A stretch of DNA of 64,000 nt from Thermochromatium tepidum ATCC 43061 (lineage in GTDB: Bacteria; Pseudomonadota; Gammaproteobacteria; Chromatiales; Chromatiaceae). The notes beneath the pieces were generated by a model that saw only the letters and a program-made list of their open reading frames with translations, was not told the origin of the DNA and did no database searches. Where the stretch lies: contig NZ_CP039268.1 in the NCBI RefSeq assembly GCF_009664085.1, forward strand, positions 2,585,001-2,649,000, read 5' to 3'. Every line of letters begins with the position of its first letter. Within the stretch, counting starts at the first letter, position 1. Position numbers and translations under genes: made by a program. Of the stretch, positions 27,071-36,936 are shown piece by piece.

Positions 27071-28132
27071 ATGTTTGGCCTCACGCGCAAAAACAGTCCG
27101 CTCTTGGGGATCGACATCAGTACGACAGCCATCAAGTTGATCGAACTGTCGCGGACCGCCACCACGCCCGCCCCCCGCTTTCGGGTCGAGCACTATGCGA
27201 TCGAGCCGTTACCGAGCACGGCCATCGTAGAGAAAAAGATCGTCGAGCACGAGATGGTCAGCGAGGGTATCCGTCGCGCCTTGACCAGGTCGGGCACCAA
27301 GACCAAGCGAGCGGCCGTCGCCCTCGCGGGGGCCTTGGTCATTACCAAGGTTATCAATCTACCTGCCACCCTGAAGGATGCCGAGATGGAAGCCCAGATC
27401 CAACTCGACGCCGATCAGTACATTCCCTATCCGCTCGAAGAGGTCAATCTCGATTTTAACGTCATCGGGCCCTCACCGAGCGATCCGGCGCTCGTCGAGG
27501 TACTGCTGGCTGCCTCGCGGCACGAGAACGTCGACGATCGGGTCAATGTTCTGGAGATGGCCGGGCTGACACCCCAGGTGGTCGATGTCGAGGCCTATGC
27601 CATAAAGCACGCCTGTTCAAGGTTACTAGGCCTCAAGGAGGCCGATATCCTGGGGATCGTCGACGTAGGGGCTTCTACCACCACGCTCCATGTGTTTAGC
27701 GCCGAGCGTATCGTCTACGCACGCGAGCAAAACTTCGGCGGACGGCAACTCAGAGAGGAGGTGCAGCGCCGTTATGGTTTAACAGAAGAACAAGCCACGC
27801 AGAAGATCCGCGACGGCAATGTCGCCGATACCTACGAGATCGATGTGCTCAACCCCTTCAAGGAGGCCCTGGTCCAGCAGATCGGACGCGCGCTCCAGTT
27901 TTTCTATTCCGGGACAACCTTCAGCCATGTCGACCGGATACTCCTGGTCGGCGGTTCGGCTGGTATTCCGGGAGTCGATACCCTGGTGGAGGAGCGCCTC
28001 AAGATCCCCACCACGGTCGCCAATCCATTCAGCCAGATGTCGTTTGCGCCGCGCGTCGATTCCAAGTCGCTCATGCGAGAGGCCCCTGGGATGATGGTGG
28101 CCGTCGGCCTGGCCTTGCGAGGGTTCGACTGA
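27071..28132 (+). CDS. pilM: Type IV pilus assembly protein PilM (actin-like ATPase)
   Basis: A 353-residue cytoplasmic actin-fold protein. Phosphate-binding motifs LLGIDISTTAIKLIEL near residue 15, IVDVGASTTTLHVF near 197 and LLVGGSAGIPG near 300 match the FtsA-like family. PilM binds the PilN N-terminal peptide and couples the alignment complex to the cytoplasmic motors. The start is the ATG at 27071 (MFGLTRKN); an upstream frame extension to 26975 is unconserved and would start at the promoter. Its stop overlaps the pilN start. Confidence 0.96.
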   Translation: MFGLTRKNSPLLGIDISTTAIKLIELSRTATTPAPRFRVEHYAIEPLPSTAIVEKKIVEHEMVSEGIRRALTRSGTKTKRAAVALAGALVITKVINLPATLKDAEMEAQIQLDADQYIPYPLEEVNLDFNVIGPSPSDPALVEVLLAASRHENVDDRVNVLEMAGLTPQVVDVEAYAIKHACSRLLGLKEADILGIVDVGASTTTLHVFSAERIVYAREQNFGGRQLREEVQRRYGLTEEQATQKIRDGNVADTYEIDVLNPFKEALVQQIGRALQFFYSGTTFSHVDRILLVGGSAGIPGVDTLVEERLKIPTTVANPFSQMSFAPRVDSKSLMREAPGMMVAVGLALRGFD

Positions 28133-28716
28133 TGGTACGCCTGAATCTACTTCCCTGGCGTGAGGCGGCACGTCAGCAACGCCGACAGGAATTCCTGACG
28201 GCCTTGGGGATCGCGCTTGCTCTGACCGGCGTGGTCATCGCACTGGTGCATTTCTATTTTGAGGATCGGATCAGTGGCCAGCAGGCGCGTAATCGATACC
28301 TCAGGACCGAGATCGCCGTGCTCGACCGCAAGATTAAGGAGATCGAGGAGATCGAGAAGACCAAGGCTGATCTGCTTGCGCGCATGGCGATCATCCAGCG
28401 CTTGCAAAAGAGCCGACCTGACATCGTGCGGCTTTTCGACGAGTTGGTGACGGCCCTGCCCGAGGGGGTTTATCTAACCAAGCTCGAACAGTCGGAGCGC
28501 TCGATCACGGTCGAGGGGCGTGCTCAATCAAACGCGCGTGTGTCAGCCTTCATGCGCCAGATCGAAGGTTCGCGATCCATAGGCCAGCCTCGTCTGATGC
28601 TGATCGAAAACCAGGATAAGACAGGGAAAGAGAGGTCAGGGATAGGTTTCAATCGTTTCCGTCTCTCGTTTGATCAGATCAGTCCGGGACCCGAATCCAC
28701 CAAGACGACCCAGTAG
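28132..28716 (+). CDS. pilN: Type IV pilus assembly protein PilN
   Basis: 194 residues: the PilM-binding N-terminal motif VRLNLLPWRE, one transmembrane helix (about residues 23-45), a coiled coil (about 55-95) and a periplasmic ferredoxin-like domain. It forms the inner-membrane alignment complex with PilM, PilO and PilP. The ATG overlaps the pilM TGA, so the two are translationally coupled. It lies 72 bases ahead of pilO. Confidence 0.95.
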   Translation: MVRLNLLPWREAARQQRRQEFLTALGIALALTGVVIALVHFYFEDRISGQQARNRYLRTEIAVLDRKIKEIEEIEKTKADLLARMAIIQRLQKSRPDIVRLFDELVTALPEGVYLTKLEQSERSITVEGRAQSNARVSAFMRQIEGSRSIGQPRLMLIENQDKTGKERSGIGFNRFRLSFDQISPGPESTKTTQ

Positions 28717-28788
28717 ACGCGCAAACCGGCTACAAAACTCAAGCCGTTTCAAGGTGAACCGACCAACCATCCGAACGGGAGCCGGCGC

Positions 28789-29388
28789 ATGGATCTCAAC
28801 GAACTCAATCAGATCGAACTAAACAACTTTGGTGAATGGCCGACCCCGATCAAGGTGATCGCCATCCTGATCGCCTGTATTGCCCTCGGCGGTCTGGCCT
28901 ACTATTACGACACCAGCGGACAGCTCGAACAGCTCGCCCAAGAACAAAAGACCGAGCAGGATCTACGTGTCACCCTGGAGACCAAGCAGCAGAAGGCCGC
29001 CAACCTGCAAGCCTATCGCGATCAGTTGGCAGAGATGCAAGAGACCTTCGGGGCCATGCTCAAGCAGCTGCCGAATCGCACCGAGGTCGCTGCGTTGCTC
29101 GTCGATGTCTCGCAAACGGGGCTGGCCAATGGTCTGGAGTTTGAGCTGTTCCAGCCCGAGAGCGAGATCCCTCGCGATTTCTACGCAGAGTTGCCGATCC
29201 GCATTCGGGTGCGTGGTCAATATCACGACTTTGGTCGGTTCGTCAGCGGCCTGGCCGCCTTGTCGCGCATCGTCACCATTCATAACGTGCAGATCTCTAG
29301 CAGCGGCGGTCAGGGTGCAGCAGTCGAACCACTTTCCCTGCAGGCCACGGTCAAGACCTATCGCTATATGGAAGAGGATACGAAGTGA
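28789..29388 (+). CDS. pilO: Type IV pilus assembly protein PilO
   Basis: 199 residues with a short cytoplasmic N-terminus, one membrane helix (about 23-43), a coiled coil (about 45-90) and a C-terminal periplasmic domain with the conserved ELPIRIRVRGQYHDFGRFVSGLA segment. It is the partner of PilN in the periplasmic heterodimer that links the inner-membrane complex to PilP and the secretin. Its end overlaps pilP by four bases. Confidence 0.95.
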   Translation: MDLNELNQIELNNFGEWPTPIKVIAILIACIALGGLAYYYDTSGQLEQLAQEQKTEQDLRVTLETKQQKAANLQAYRDQLAEMQETFGAMLKQLPNRTEVAALLVDVSQTGLANGLEFELFQPESEIPRDFYAELPIRIRVRGQYHDFGRFVSGLAALSRIVTIHNVQISSSGGQGAAVEPLSLQATVKTYRYMEEDTK

Positions 29389-29906
29389 TGATCACGCATC
29401 GACTCCCGTGGTTTCCCGCTGTCCTGTTGCTGGCCGGCTGTGGTTCTCACGACATGAGCGATCTCCAATCCTATGTACAACAAGTCAACGCGCGTCCGCC
29501 TGGACCCATCGAGCCATTGCCAACGATCGAGCCGGTTGAAACCTTTGTGTATGAGCCAGGCGAGCGGCGTGATCCCTTTCAATCCGATGTTCAGCCTGAA
29601 TCTGAACAGTTGGCTGTGACCGATAATGGGCTGGCGCCCGATCCAAATCGGCCCAAGGAAGAACTTGAAAACTACCCGCTCGATTCGCTGCGCATGGTCG
29701 GAACGCTCGAGCAGAATGATACCCGTTGGGCTCTGATCCGGACCCAGGAAGGCATCGTGCATCGGGTCACGGTCGGCAATTACATGGGGCAGAATTATGG
29801 TCAGATCATTTCGATCGGCCTAGACGCGATCCAATTGAACGAGATCGTCTCCGACGCACCCGGCCAATGGCGCGAACGCCCGGCCTCGGTGGCGTTGAGT
29901 AAATGA
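29385..29906 (+). CDS. pilP: Type IV pilus assembly lipoprotein PilP
   Basis: 173 residues. A signal peptide ends in the lipobox LLAGC (Cys19), so it is a lipoprotein. A proline-rich flexible linker follows, then a small beta-domain (LRMVGTLEQNDTRWALIRT...VTVGNYMGQNYG) that contacts PilQ. It bridges PilNO and the outer-membrane secretin. The start overlaps pilO (ATGATG near 29385). Confidence 0.95.
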   Translation: MMITHRLPWFPAVLLLAGCGSHDMSDLQSYVQQVNARPPGPIEPLPTIEPVETFVYEPGERRDPFQSDVQPESEQLAVTDNGLAPDPNRPKEELENYPLDSLRMVGTLEQNDTRWALIRTQEGIVHRVTVGNYMGQNYGQIISIGLDAIQLNEIVSDAPGQWRERPASVALSK

Positions 29907-29925
29907 GATCCTTAAGGGGGACCAC

Positions 29926-32244
29926 ATGAACAGTCCATGTCAGAGAGGCTGCAGGTTCGGAGTCGATCGTTCAAGCGGTGTGGGTTTCTGGATGGTCTCC
30001 ATGTTGCTCGTGACCCTGGCCATGCCAACACTGGCCGCTGATTTGCGGGATGTGCAATTTGAGGCGCTTCCCGACAACCAGATTCAGATCCGGCTGAATC
30101 TAACCGAGCCTGTTGGGCAACCCCAGACCTTTGCGACCGAGTCGCCCGCGCGCATCGCCATGGATCTACCGGGCGTAGACAATCGGCTCGCGAGTAAATC
30201 CGTTCCGATCGGACTCGGTCCTGTGCATAGCCTGATCGCGGTCGGGGCCAGCGGGCGCACCCGCGTGGTGCTCAATCTCACTGATCCCGCGCCCTATGAG
30301 GTCAGCACCTCCGGCAATCAGATCACGATCAAGGTCGGGGCTCAGGGGCGCACAGTTTCGACGCCAACTTCGGCCCCCGCCGCTACGCAAGCGGTTCAAA
30401 CCGCTGCGCGGAGCGAGGCACCCGCCTGGAGTCAGCCGCCTCGCGCGCGTCAGACCACCGGAGCTGGACCAGCCGTGCGTGACATCGATTTTCGGCGTGG
30501 TGCAAGCGGCGAGGGTCGGCTCATCATTCGGCTGCCGAGTGCTGATACCCGGGTGGCGGTGCGCGAACAGGCCAGCCGGGTCTATGTCGATCTTTATCAG
30601 ACCTCGCTGCCGCAGCGGCTCTATCGTCGACTCGATGTGGTCGATTTCGCGACACCCGTGACCCAGATCGAATCGCGTCCCAATGGCGCCAACGTCGAGA
30701 TCGAGGTCCAGACCCAGGGTGATTTCGACTACATGGCCTATCAGACCGATGAACTGTTCACCCTCGAATTCAGGCCGCTCACAGCGGCCGAGAAGGAAGA
30801 GATCGCGCGTCAGAAGGTCGTCTATGATGGCGAGCGGTTGTCGCTAAACTTCCAGGATATCGAGGTACGGGCGGTGTTGCAGGTGCTGGCCGATTTCACG
30901 GATCTCAATCTGGTGGCCAGTGACAGTGTCGGCGGGAATATCACCCTGCGCCTAAAGAACGTCCCCTGGGATCAGGCGCTCGACATCATCCTCAAGACCA
31001 AGGGTCTGGCGATGCGACGGGATGGCAATGTCATACGGGTGGCGCCGGCACAGGAATTGGCGGCACAAGAGCAGCTTGAGATGGAATCCATGCAAAAGAT
31101 CGAGGAGCTCGCGCCACTTCGGACTGAATTCATTCAGATCAATTATGCCAAGGCCGCCGATATCGCTGCTGTCCTAAGAGGGATCGGGCGTTCGGGCTCG
31201 TCGGGTACTGGGGTGCGTCCGATGGCGACCTCGACACGACGCGATCAGGTCGGACCAGCCTTGAACCAGGCCGCAGCGGCGGCCGGTATATCCGAACGCG
31301 GTGTGTTGTCGCCGCGTGGGTCTGTGACCTTCGATGAGCGGACCAATACCCTGATCGTACAGGATACGCTCAAGGCACTCGAAGAGGTTCGACGGGTCGT
31401 GAGCCTGCTCGATGTACCCGTACGCCAGGTCATGATCGAGTCGCGAGTGGTGATCGCGAATAACAACTTTGCGCGGGATCTCGGGGTGCGTTTCGGTGCC
31501 TCAGGTTCGGCGGGAAGTTTTGGTGGGAATGAAATCCTGATCGGTGGTGGCCAGACCGGAAGTCTGGCCGTCGGGGATTATGATGCGGGTCCATTCGGTC
31601 TCAACACGGCTGGTACGCGCTACAACTCGATCCTCAAGGATGAAAATGACAATGCGACTCTGATCACCAATTTACCCGCAGCAGCCCCCTCTGGTTCCAT
31701 CAATTTTCTGATCGGTAAGGTGGGTTCCTATTTGGTCCAACTCGAACTCTCGGCCATGCAACAGGAAGGTCGGGGTGAGATCATTTCAAGTCCGCGCATC
31801 ATTACGGCCGATAAAAGTCAAGCAACCATCAAGATGGGTGAAGAGATTCCATACCAAGAAAAAACTGGGGAGGGTAATACATCGGTCGCTTTTAAAGAGG
31901 CCGTATTACAGTTGAACGTGACCCCGCAGATCACCCCGGATGACCGTATCATCATGGATCTCGAAATCACCAAGGATGCCCCGAACCGCTCCTACACCGT
32001 TCAGGAGCCTCCAATCGATACGCGATCGATCAAAACGAACGTCCTGGTCGATAATGGCGAAACCGTCGTCCTTGGAGGTATATTCGAGCGTGAAAAAACC
32101 TTTAGTAAAGAGCAAGTCCCTTGGCTCGGCGATGTTCCAGTACTCGGGCGTTTGTTCAAACAAGAGGCGCGCAATGACAACAATAAGGAGCTCCTGATCT
32201 TCGTGACACCTAAGATCCTGAAGAGCGATCTAGTTCAAAAATGA
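29926..32244 (+). CDS. pilQ: Type IV pilus secretin PilQ
   Basis: A 772-residue outer-membrane secretin. A signal peptide ends near residue 38 (LAMPTLAA). Two AMIN peptidoglycan-binding domains follow (about 40-140 and 185-285), then an STN/N0 domain (LNFQDIEVRAVLQVLADFT near 310), a secretin N-domain with the IQINYAKAADIAAVLR motif, and the C-terminal secretin ring (VPWLGDVPVLGRLFK near 740). It forms the pore for pilus extrusion and natural DNA uptake. The region near residues 420-455 is a low-complexity linker. Confidence 0.97.
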   Translation: MNSPCQRGCRFGVDRSSGVGFWMVSMLLVTLAMPTLAADLRDVQFEALPDNQIQIRLNLTEPVGQPQTFATESPARIAMDLPGVDNRLASKSVPIGLGPVHSLIAVGASGRTRVVLNLTDPAPYEVSTSGNQITIKVGAQGRTVSTPTSAPAATQAVQTAARSEAPAWSQPPRARQTTGAGPAVRDIDFRRGASGEGRLIIRLPSADTRVAVREQASRVYVDLYQTSLPQRLYRRLDVVDFATPVTQIESRPNGANVEIEVQTQGDFDYMAYQTDELFTLEFRPLTAAEKEEIARQKVVYDGERLSLNFQDIEVRAVLQVLADFTDLNLVASDSVGGNITLRLKNVPWDQALDIILKTKGLAMRRDGNVIRVAPAQELAAQEQLEMESMQKIEELAPLRTEFIQINYAKAADIAAVLRGIGRSGSSGTGVRPMATSTRRDQVGPALNQAAAAAGISERGVLSPRGSVTFDERTNTLIVQDTLKALEEVRRVVSLLDVPVRQVMIESRVVIANNNFARDLGVRFGASGSAGSFGGNEILIGGGQTGSLAVGDYDAGPFGLNTAGTRYNSILKDENDNATLITNLPAAAPSGSINFLIGKVGSYLVQLELSAMQQEGRGEIISSPRIITADKSQATIKMGEEIPYQEKTGEGNTSVAFKEAVLQLNVTPQITPDDRIIMDLEITKDAPNRSYTVQEPPIDTRSIKTNVLVDNGETVVLGGIFEREKTFSKEQVPWLGDVPVLGRLFKQEARNDNNKELLIFVTPKILKSDLVQK

Positions 32245-32323
32245 GGATCCGATCTCCCATCGTGTCGTATCTTCAATGTATTTAGCCTTATTGAAGTATC
32301 TGGAATCTGGCATCCCTCTTTCC

Positions 32324-32848
32324 ATGTTACGTGCACGGAACATTTTCATCGTCGGACCGATGGGCGCAGGCAAGAGTACCGTTGGACGCCAACTGGCCGA
32401 GGCGCTGTCTTATACCTTCAAGGACAGCGACCACGAAATCCAGCGCCGCACGGGTGTCGATATCCCCACCATCTTCGAGTTCGAGGGCGAAGCCGGCTTT
32501 CGTGCCCGTGAGCGTCAGGTCATTGAGGAGTTGGTCGCCGAGGAGCGGATCGTGTTGGCCACCGGCGGCGGTGCGGTGCTGAATCCGGAGAACCGCCGGG
32601 ATCTGTCCGCCCGTGGCGTGGTCATCTATCTCCATTGCAGCCCCGAGCAGCAATACGCCCGCACGGCCCGCGACCGCAACCGCCCTCTGCTCGAAACCGA
32701 AGACCCGCTCGAGCGTTTGCGCGCGATCATGGCCGAACGCGAACCGCTCTACCGTCAGGTCGCCGATCTGGTGGTCTCGACCGAGAAGCGCGGCACCAGT
32801 TCCGTGGTCAAGGAGATCTGCCGCCGTCTCGAATCCGAGGACATCTGA
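32324..32848 (+). CDS. aroK: Shikimate kinase AroK
   Basis: A 174-residue P-loop kinase, the length of E. coli AroK (173). Walker A is [11 protein letters not shown] near residue 11; the shikimate-binding [11 protein letters not shown] and LATGGGAV motifs and the lid residues in [12 protein letters not shown] are present. It phosphorylates shikimate at O3. I chose the ATG at 32324 ([11 protein letters not shown]); the longer frame from 32276 is unconserved. It follows pilQ by 79 bases and precedes aroB by 2, the classical gammaproteobacterial order. Confidence 0.96.
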   Translation: MLRARNIFIVGPMGAGKSTVGRQLAEALSYTFKDSDHEIQRRTGVDIPTIFEFEGEAGFRARERQVIEELVAEERIVLATGGGAVLNPENRRDLSARGVVIYLHCSPEQQYARTARDRNRPLLETEDPLERLRAIMAEREPLYRQVADLVVSTEKRGTSSVVKEICRRLESEDI

Positions 32849-32850
32849 CC

Positions 32851-33918
32851 ATGCGAACCCTGACCGTCGAACTCGGGGCGCGCAGCTACCCGATCCACAT
32901 CGGTTCGGCCCTGCTTGGCGATGTGGAGCTCTATCGTCCACATCTGCGTGGGCCACAGGTGATGATCGTCACCAACGAGACTGTGGCGCCGCTCTATCTA
33001 GGGCCGGTCAAACAGGCGCTTGGCAGCCATCAGGTGCGCGAAGTCATCCTGCCCGACGGCGAGGTCTACAAGACGCTCGAAGTCTGGAGCCGGATCTTCG
33101 ACGCCCTGCTCGCCGAACGCTTCGCACGTGACTGCACCCTAATCGCCCTCGGCGGCGGCGTGATCGGCGACATGACTGGCTTCGCAGCGGCCTGCTATCA
33201 GCGCGGGGTCGATTTCATCCAGGTTCCGACCACGCTCCTGGCCCAGGTCGATTCCTCGGTCGGCGGCAAGACCGGCCTCAACCACCCGGCCGGTAAGAAC
33301 ATGATCGGTGCCTTTCACCAGCCGCGTGCCGTCATCGCCGACACAGACACCCTCAACACCCTGCCTGAGCGCGAACTCTCGTCCGGGCTGGCCGAGGTGC
33401 TCAAATATGGCTTTATCCGCGATGCGGCTTTCCTCGATTGGCTCGAATCTCACCTGAGCAAGCTGAGATCGCGTGATCCCGAGGCACTGGCATATGCCAT
33501 CTGGCGGTCGTGCGAGATCAAGTCCCAGCTCGTCGCCGAGGACGAGCGCGAGTCCGGCAGTCGCGCCCTGCTCAACCTCGGTCACACCTTCGGCCATGCC
33601 ATCGAGACCGGTGTTGGCTATGGCGAGTGGTTGCACGGCGAGGCGGTTGGTGCGGGTATCTGTCTGGCCGCTGCGCTCTCGGCGCGTCTCGGTTGGCTGA
33701 CCGAGAGCGAGGTCGAGCGCACTCACCGTCTGATTGCTGGAGCCGGACTGCCGACCAGGCGTCCGCCACAACTGGCGCCCGAGCGCATGCTTGAGCTCAT
33801 GGCCGTCGATAAGAAGGTGCTCGCCGGTCATTTGCGTCTGGTGCTGCTCAAGCGGCTCGGTGAAGCCGTCGTCACCAGCGATTTCGATCACGACGCCTTG
33901 GCACACGTCCTGGCTTGA
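32851..33918 (+). CDS. aroB: 3-Dehydroquinate synthase AroB
   Basis: A 355-residue enzyme making dehydroquinate from DAHP with NAD and a divalent metal. The NAD site is in [17 protein letters not shown] near residue 100; [19 protein letters not shown] near 130 is the family signature. The metal ligands are in the later [12 protein letters not shown] region. The ATG at 32851 matches the family start ([15 protein letters not shown]). In E. coli damX follows; here the SRP RNA gene follows. Confidence 0.96.
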   Translation: MRTLTVELGARSYPIHIGSALLGDVELYRPHLRGPQVMIVTNETVAPLYLGPVKQALGSHQVREVILPDGEVYKTLEVWSRIFDALLAERFARDCTLIALGGGVIGDMTGFAAACYQRGVDFIQVPTTLLAQVDSSVGGKTGLNHPAGKNMIGAFHQPRAVIADTDTLNTLPERELSSGLAEVLKYGFIRDAAFLDWLESHLSKLRSRDPEALAYAIWRSCEIKSQLVAEDERESGSRALLNLGHTFGHAIETGVGYGEWLHGEAVGAGICLAAALSARLGWLTESEVERTHRLIAGAGLPTRRPPQLAPERMLELMAVDKKVLAGHLRLVLLKRLGEAVVTSDFDHDALAHVLA

Positions 33919-34054
33919 ACTGTTGCAGTGATCCTCTTTGGCCTCCCAACCCGAGAGACCCGCAGGCGGATCCGCCACGGATCGTTTGTGTTCCACTCAG
34001 CTCTCTGCTAAGCTTCGCCTTCGCTTTGGCGCAAGACGCCAATCTAGTCATCAT

Positions 34055-34166
34055 GGTGACCCGCGTCGGTCCCTTCGCAACGTGAAACCGTGAACCCGGT
34101 CAGGCCCGGAAGGGAGCAGCCGCAGCGGTGGCAACGTGTGCCGGGGTGCGGCTGGCGCGGGTCGCC
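34055..34166 (+). ncRNA. ffs: Signal recognition particle RNA, small (4.5S) type
   Basis: About 112 nucleotides with the universally conserved SRP core: GGTCAGGCCCGGAAGGGAGC, then AGCCGCAGCGGT on the opposite side of the tetraloop hairpin, and GTGTGCCGGGGTG on the return strand. The outermost ends (GGTGACCCGCG and CGCGGGTCGCC) pair completely, fixing the boundaries. It binds Ffh and guides membrane-protein targeting. It lies between aroB and dnaX on the plus strand. Confidence 0.95.
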
Positions 34167-34216
34167 GCCTAAGCCTTTGTTTACCCCGCGATTCCTCATG
34201 CCGTCCAGATCCGGAC

Positions 34217-34225
34217 TGATATAAT
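34217..34225 (+). promoter_or_regulatory. Extended -10 promoter immediately before dnaX
   Basis: TGATATAAT: a perfect TATAAT (34220-34225) preceded by the TG of an extended -10. No good -35 is visible. The -10 ends six bases before the dnaX ATG (34232), so transcription would start at or next to the A of the start codon, producing a leaderless or nearly leaderless message. Confidence 0.55.
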
Positions 34226-34231
34226 CGCGCC

Positions 34232-35848
34232 ATGTCCTATCAAGCGCTTGCCCGCAAATGGCGTCCCCGTTCGTTCGACGATATAGTCGGGCAGCAGCAT
34301 GTCGTGCGCGCGCTCTCCAATGCGCTCGACCGTAATCAGCTCCATCACGCCTATCTGTTCACTGGGACCCGCGGTGTCGGTAAGACCACGCTCGCGCGCA
34401 TCCTATCCAAGGCGCTCAACTGCGAACAGGGCGTCGGCTCCAAGCCCTGCGGGCTTTGTTCGGCCTGTCGTGAGATCGATACCGGACGCTTCGTCGATCT
34501 ACTCGAGGTCGACGCCGCCTCGCGCACCAAGGTCGAGCAGACCCGCGAATTGCTCGAAAACGTCCCCTATGCCCCGGTGCGGGCGCGCTTCAAGGTGTAC
34601 CTCATCGACGAGGTGCACATGTTCTCGGGGCATAGCTTCAATGCGCTGCTCAAGACGCTTGAGGAGCCGCCGCCCCATGTGAAGTTTCTACTCGCGACCA
34701 CCGACCCGCAGAAGATCCCAGTCACGGTGCTTTCGCGCTGTCTTCAGCTCAATCTGCGTCGGCTGTTGCCGGGCGAGATCATCGACCGGTTGCGCTATGT
34801 GCTGGAACAGGAAGGGCTGGAGTTCGAGTCCACCGCCCTGCCCCTGCTTGCGCGCGCGGCCGACGGCAGTCTGCGCGACGCGCTCAGTCTGCTCGATCAG
34901 GCCATCGCCTTCGGTGGTGGGCGGGTCGTCGAGTCCGAGACGCGCGCCATGCTTGGCACCCTCAGCGGCGATCTGGCGCTCGACATCCTCGACGCCCTGG
35001 CCGAGGGTGATGGTGCCGCCGCGCTGGATGCCGTCGAGCGCGTGGCGTCCATGACGCCCGATTTTGCCGAGCTGCTGCGTGAGCTGATCGGGCTCCTGCA
35101 CCGGCTGGCGCTGATCCAGCAGGTGCCCAAGACCCTGGGCGAAGACGACCCTGATCGTTCGCGTCTGTTGGCGCTCGCCGAGCGGTTGACACCCGAGGAT
35201 GTTCAGCTCTTCTATCAGGTGGCGCTCACTGGCCAGACTGATCTACCGCTGGCACCCGATCCGCGCAGCGGGCTGGAGATGGTGCTGTTGCGCGCGCTCG
35301 CCTTCCGCCCGGGGGATCCAGGCGCGAGACCCACCGAGGCGTCTTTTCCGGATACAGACAGTACGTCGGTCGCCCGACCATCGGCGGATACCCAGTCTGC
35401 GCGACCCCTTTGGCTTCAGTCGTGCGATGCAACGCCGCAGACAGCGTCCGGCTCGCAGACACTCGAAAACACGGACGACTGGCAGCGGCTCGTGGCACGG
35501 CTATCGGTTGGCGGCATCGCCGACCAGCTCGCTCACAACTGCGCCTTTCGCGACTATCAAGATGGGCGGCTCAGTCTCCAGCTCGATCCGTCCGCCGAGC
35601 GTCTGCGTGTGCCGAGCGCCCTGTCACGTCTGAAGGACGCGCTCGAACAGGCACTCGGACGCTCGCTCGAACTAGAGATCAAGGTCGCCCATCCCGAGCA
35701 GGAGACCCTAGCACAGCGGCGTGCGCGCGAGGCCGAAGAACGCCGACAAGCGGCGGTTGCACAGATGTATATCGATCCGGTCGCCCAATCGATACGCGAT
35801 ACCTTCGAGGCGGACTGGACGTCGGGCAGTATCCAGCCCGACGATTGA
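34232..35848 (+). CDS. dnaX: DNA polymerase III subunit tau/gamma, DnaX
   Basis: 538 residues. The AAA+ clamp-loader part carries Walker A GTRGVGKTTLAR near residue 45, the four-cysteine zinc module (CGLCSAC), Walker B in VYLIDEVHMFSG and the SRC motif. A C-terminal tau-like region ends in a charged tail. It loads the sliding clamp and joins polymerase cores at the fork. I saw no A6G-type slippery stretch like the one that makes gamma in E. coli, so a short form would need another mechanism. Confidence 0.96.
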   Translation: MSYQALARKWRPRSFDDIVGQQHVVRALSNALDRNQLHHAYLFTGTRGVGKTTLARILSKALNCEQGVGSKPCGLCSACREIDTGRFVDLLEVDAASRTKVEQTRELLENVPYAPVRARFKVYLIDEVHMFSGHSFNALLKTLEEPPPHVKFLLATTDPQKIPVTVLSRCLQLNLRRLLPGEIIDRLRYVLEQEGLEFESTALPLLARAADGSLRDALSLLDQAIAFGGGRVVESETRAMLGTLSGDLALDILDALAEGDGAAALDAVERVASMTPDFAELLRELIGLLHRLALIQQVPKTLGEDDPDRSRLLALAERLTPEDVQLFYQVALTGQTDLPLAPDPRSGLEMVLLRALAFRPGDPGARPTEASFPDTDSTSVARPSADTQSARPLWLQSCDATPQTASGSQTLENTDDWQRLVARLSVGGIADQLAHNCAFRDYQDGRLSLQLDPSAERLRVPSALSRLKDALEQALGRSLELEIKVAHPEQETLAQRRAREAEERRQAAVAQMYIDPVAQSIRDTFEADWTSGSIQPDD

Positions 35849-35861
35849 TACCCGGCTTTCC

Positions 35862-35896
35862 GTCTCGCGCCTGGACAGAGGCGCGAGACAAGTTTT
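35862..35896 (+). terminator. Intrinsic terminator after dnaX
   Basis: A perfect 10-bp stem, GTCTCGCGCC / GGCGCGAGAC, with an 8-base loop, followed by AAGTTTT. It lies 13 bases beyond the dnaX stop, and a second hairpin (CGTCGGGC / GCCCGACG) overlaps the stop codon. ybaB therefore probably has its own promoter in the 35897-35987 gap, though none was clear. Confidence 0.85.
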
Positions 35897-35987
35897 AGGC
35901 ATGATGGTCTCCACTGGAGACGATCGCTCGAATCCCAGCGTCCGGAGCCGCCGGGCGCCTTGTCACAACCCTATTTGAGGTGAACAC

Positions 35988-36311
35988 ATGAAGGCACTGG
36001 GTGGCCTGCTCAAGCAGGCGCAAAAGATGCAGGAAGACATGCAGCAGGCGCAGGCGCGTCTGGCACAGGAAGAGACCACCGGCGAGGCCGGAGGCGGCCT
36101 AGTCAAGGTCACCATGAACGGCCAGCATCAGGCCAAGCGCGTTGAGATCGATCCCTCGCTCATGGGTGAAGACAAGGAGATGCTCGAAGACCTGATCACG
36201 GCTGCTATCAATGCCGCTAGCCAGCGTATCGCCGAGAAGGCCAAGGAGACCATGGCCGAGCTGACCGCTGGCATGCCGCTGCCGCCGGGCATGAAGCTGC
36301 CCTGGTCTTGA
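35988..36311 (+). CDS. ybaB: YbaB/EbfC nucleoid-associated protein
   Basis: A 107-residue protein of the YbaB/EbfC family. A Gln/Met-rich N-terminal helix ([19 protein letters not shown]) is followed by the conserved [24 protein letters not shown] strand region and a C-terminal helix with [16 protein letters not shown]. It binds DNA as a dimer. The dnaX-ybaB-recR order is almost universal and supports the call. Confidence 0.96.
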   Translation: MKALGGLLKQAQKMQEDMQQAQARLAQEETTGEAGGGLVKVTMNGQHQAKRVEIDPSLMGEDKEMLEDLITAAINAASQRIAEKAKETMAELTAGMPLPPGMKLPWS

Positions 36312-36315
36312 ACAT

Positions 36316-36912
36316 GTGGATGAGCATTCGCTCCTGAACCAGCTGATCGAGGCCCTGCGCTGTCTGCCGGGTATTGGTCCGAGGTCGGCGCGACGCATCG
36401 CCTTCTATTTGTTGGAGCGCGACCGTGAAGGCGGCGCACGTCTGGCGCGGGTGATGGCCGAGGCGATGGTCGCGATCCGGCGCTGCGCGCGCTGTCGCAC
36501 CCTGACCGAACACGAGGTCTGCGCGCTTTGCGCCAATCCTAACCGCGACGACTCGCTGCTGTGTATCGTCGAGCAACCTTCGGAGGTGGTGGCCATCGAG
36601 CAGGCGACCGATTATCGTGGACGTTATTTCGTGCTCGGTGGACGGCTCTCGCCGCTCGACGGCATCGGCCCGGACGAGCTTGGGTTCGAGGTGCTTGAGG
36701 CGCGTCTGCGCGATGAGGCCATCGCCGAGGTCATCCTCGCCATCAGCCCAACGGTCGAGGGTGAGGTCACAGCGCGCTTCATCGCCGATCGCGCCGCCCG
36801 TTACGGCACGCGCGTGACCCGTATCGCCCATGGCGTGCCCCTGGGCGGCGAGCTGGAACACATCGACGGCGGCACCCTGGCGCTGGCCTTCTCCGGACGC
36901 CATACATTCTGA
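36316..36912 (+). CDS. recR: Recombination mediator protein RecR
   Basis: A 198-residue RecR. It has a helix-hairpin-helix [14 protein letters not shown] near residue 16, a C4 zinc finger (CARC...CALC, about residues 56-74) and a Toprim domain ([15 protein letters not shown] near 80, [16 protein letters not shown] near 105). With RecO and RecF it loads RecA on gaps. The start is a GTG only 4 bases after ybaB, so the pair is likely coupled. Confidence 0.96.
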   Translation: MDEHSLLNQLIEALRCLPGIGPRSARRIAFYLLERDREGGARLARVMAEAMVAIRRCARCRTLTEHEVCALCANPNRDDSLLCIVEQPSEVVAIEQATDYRGRYFVLGGRLSPLDGIGPDELGFEVLEARLRDEAIAEVILAISPTVEGEVTARFIADRAARYGTRVTRIAHGVPLGGELEHIDGGTLALAFSGRHTF

Positions 36913-36936
36913 TTAACCTTCGACTGGAACCAACTT

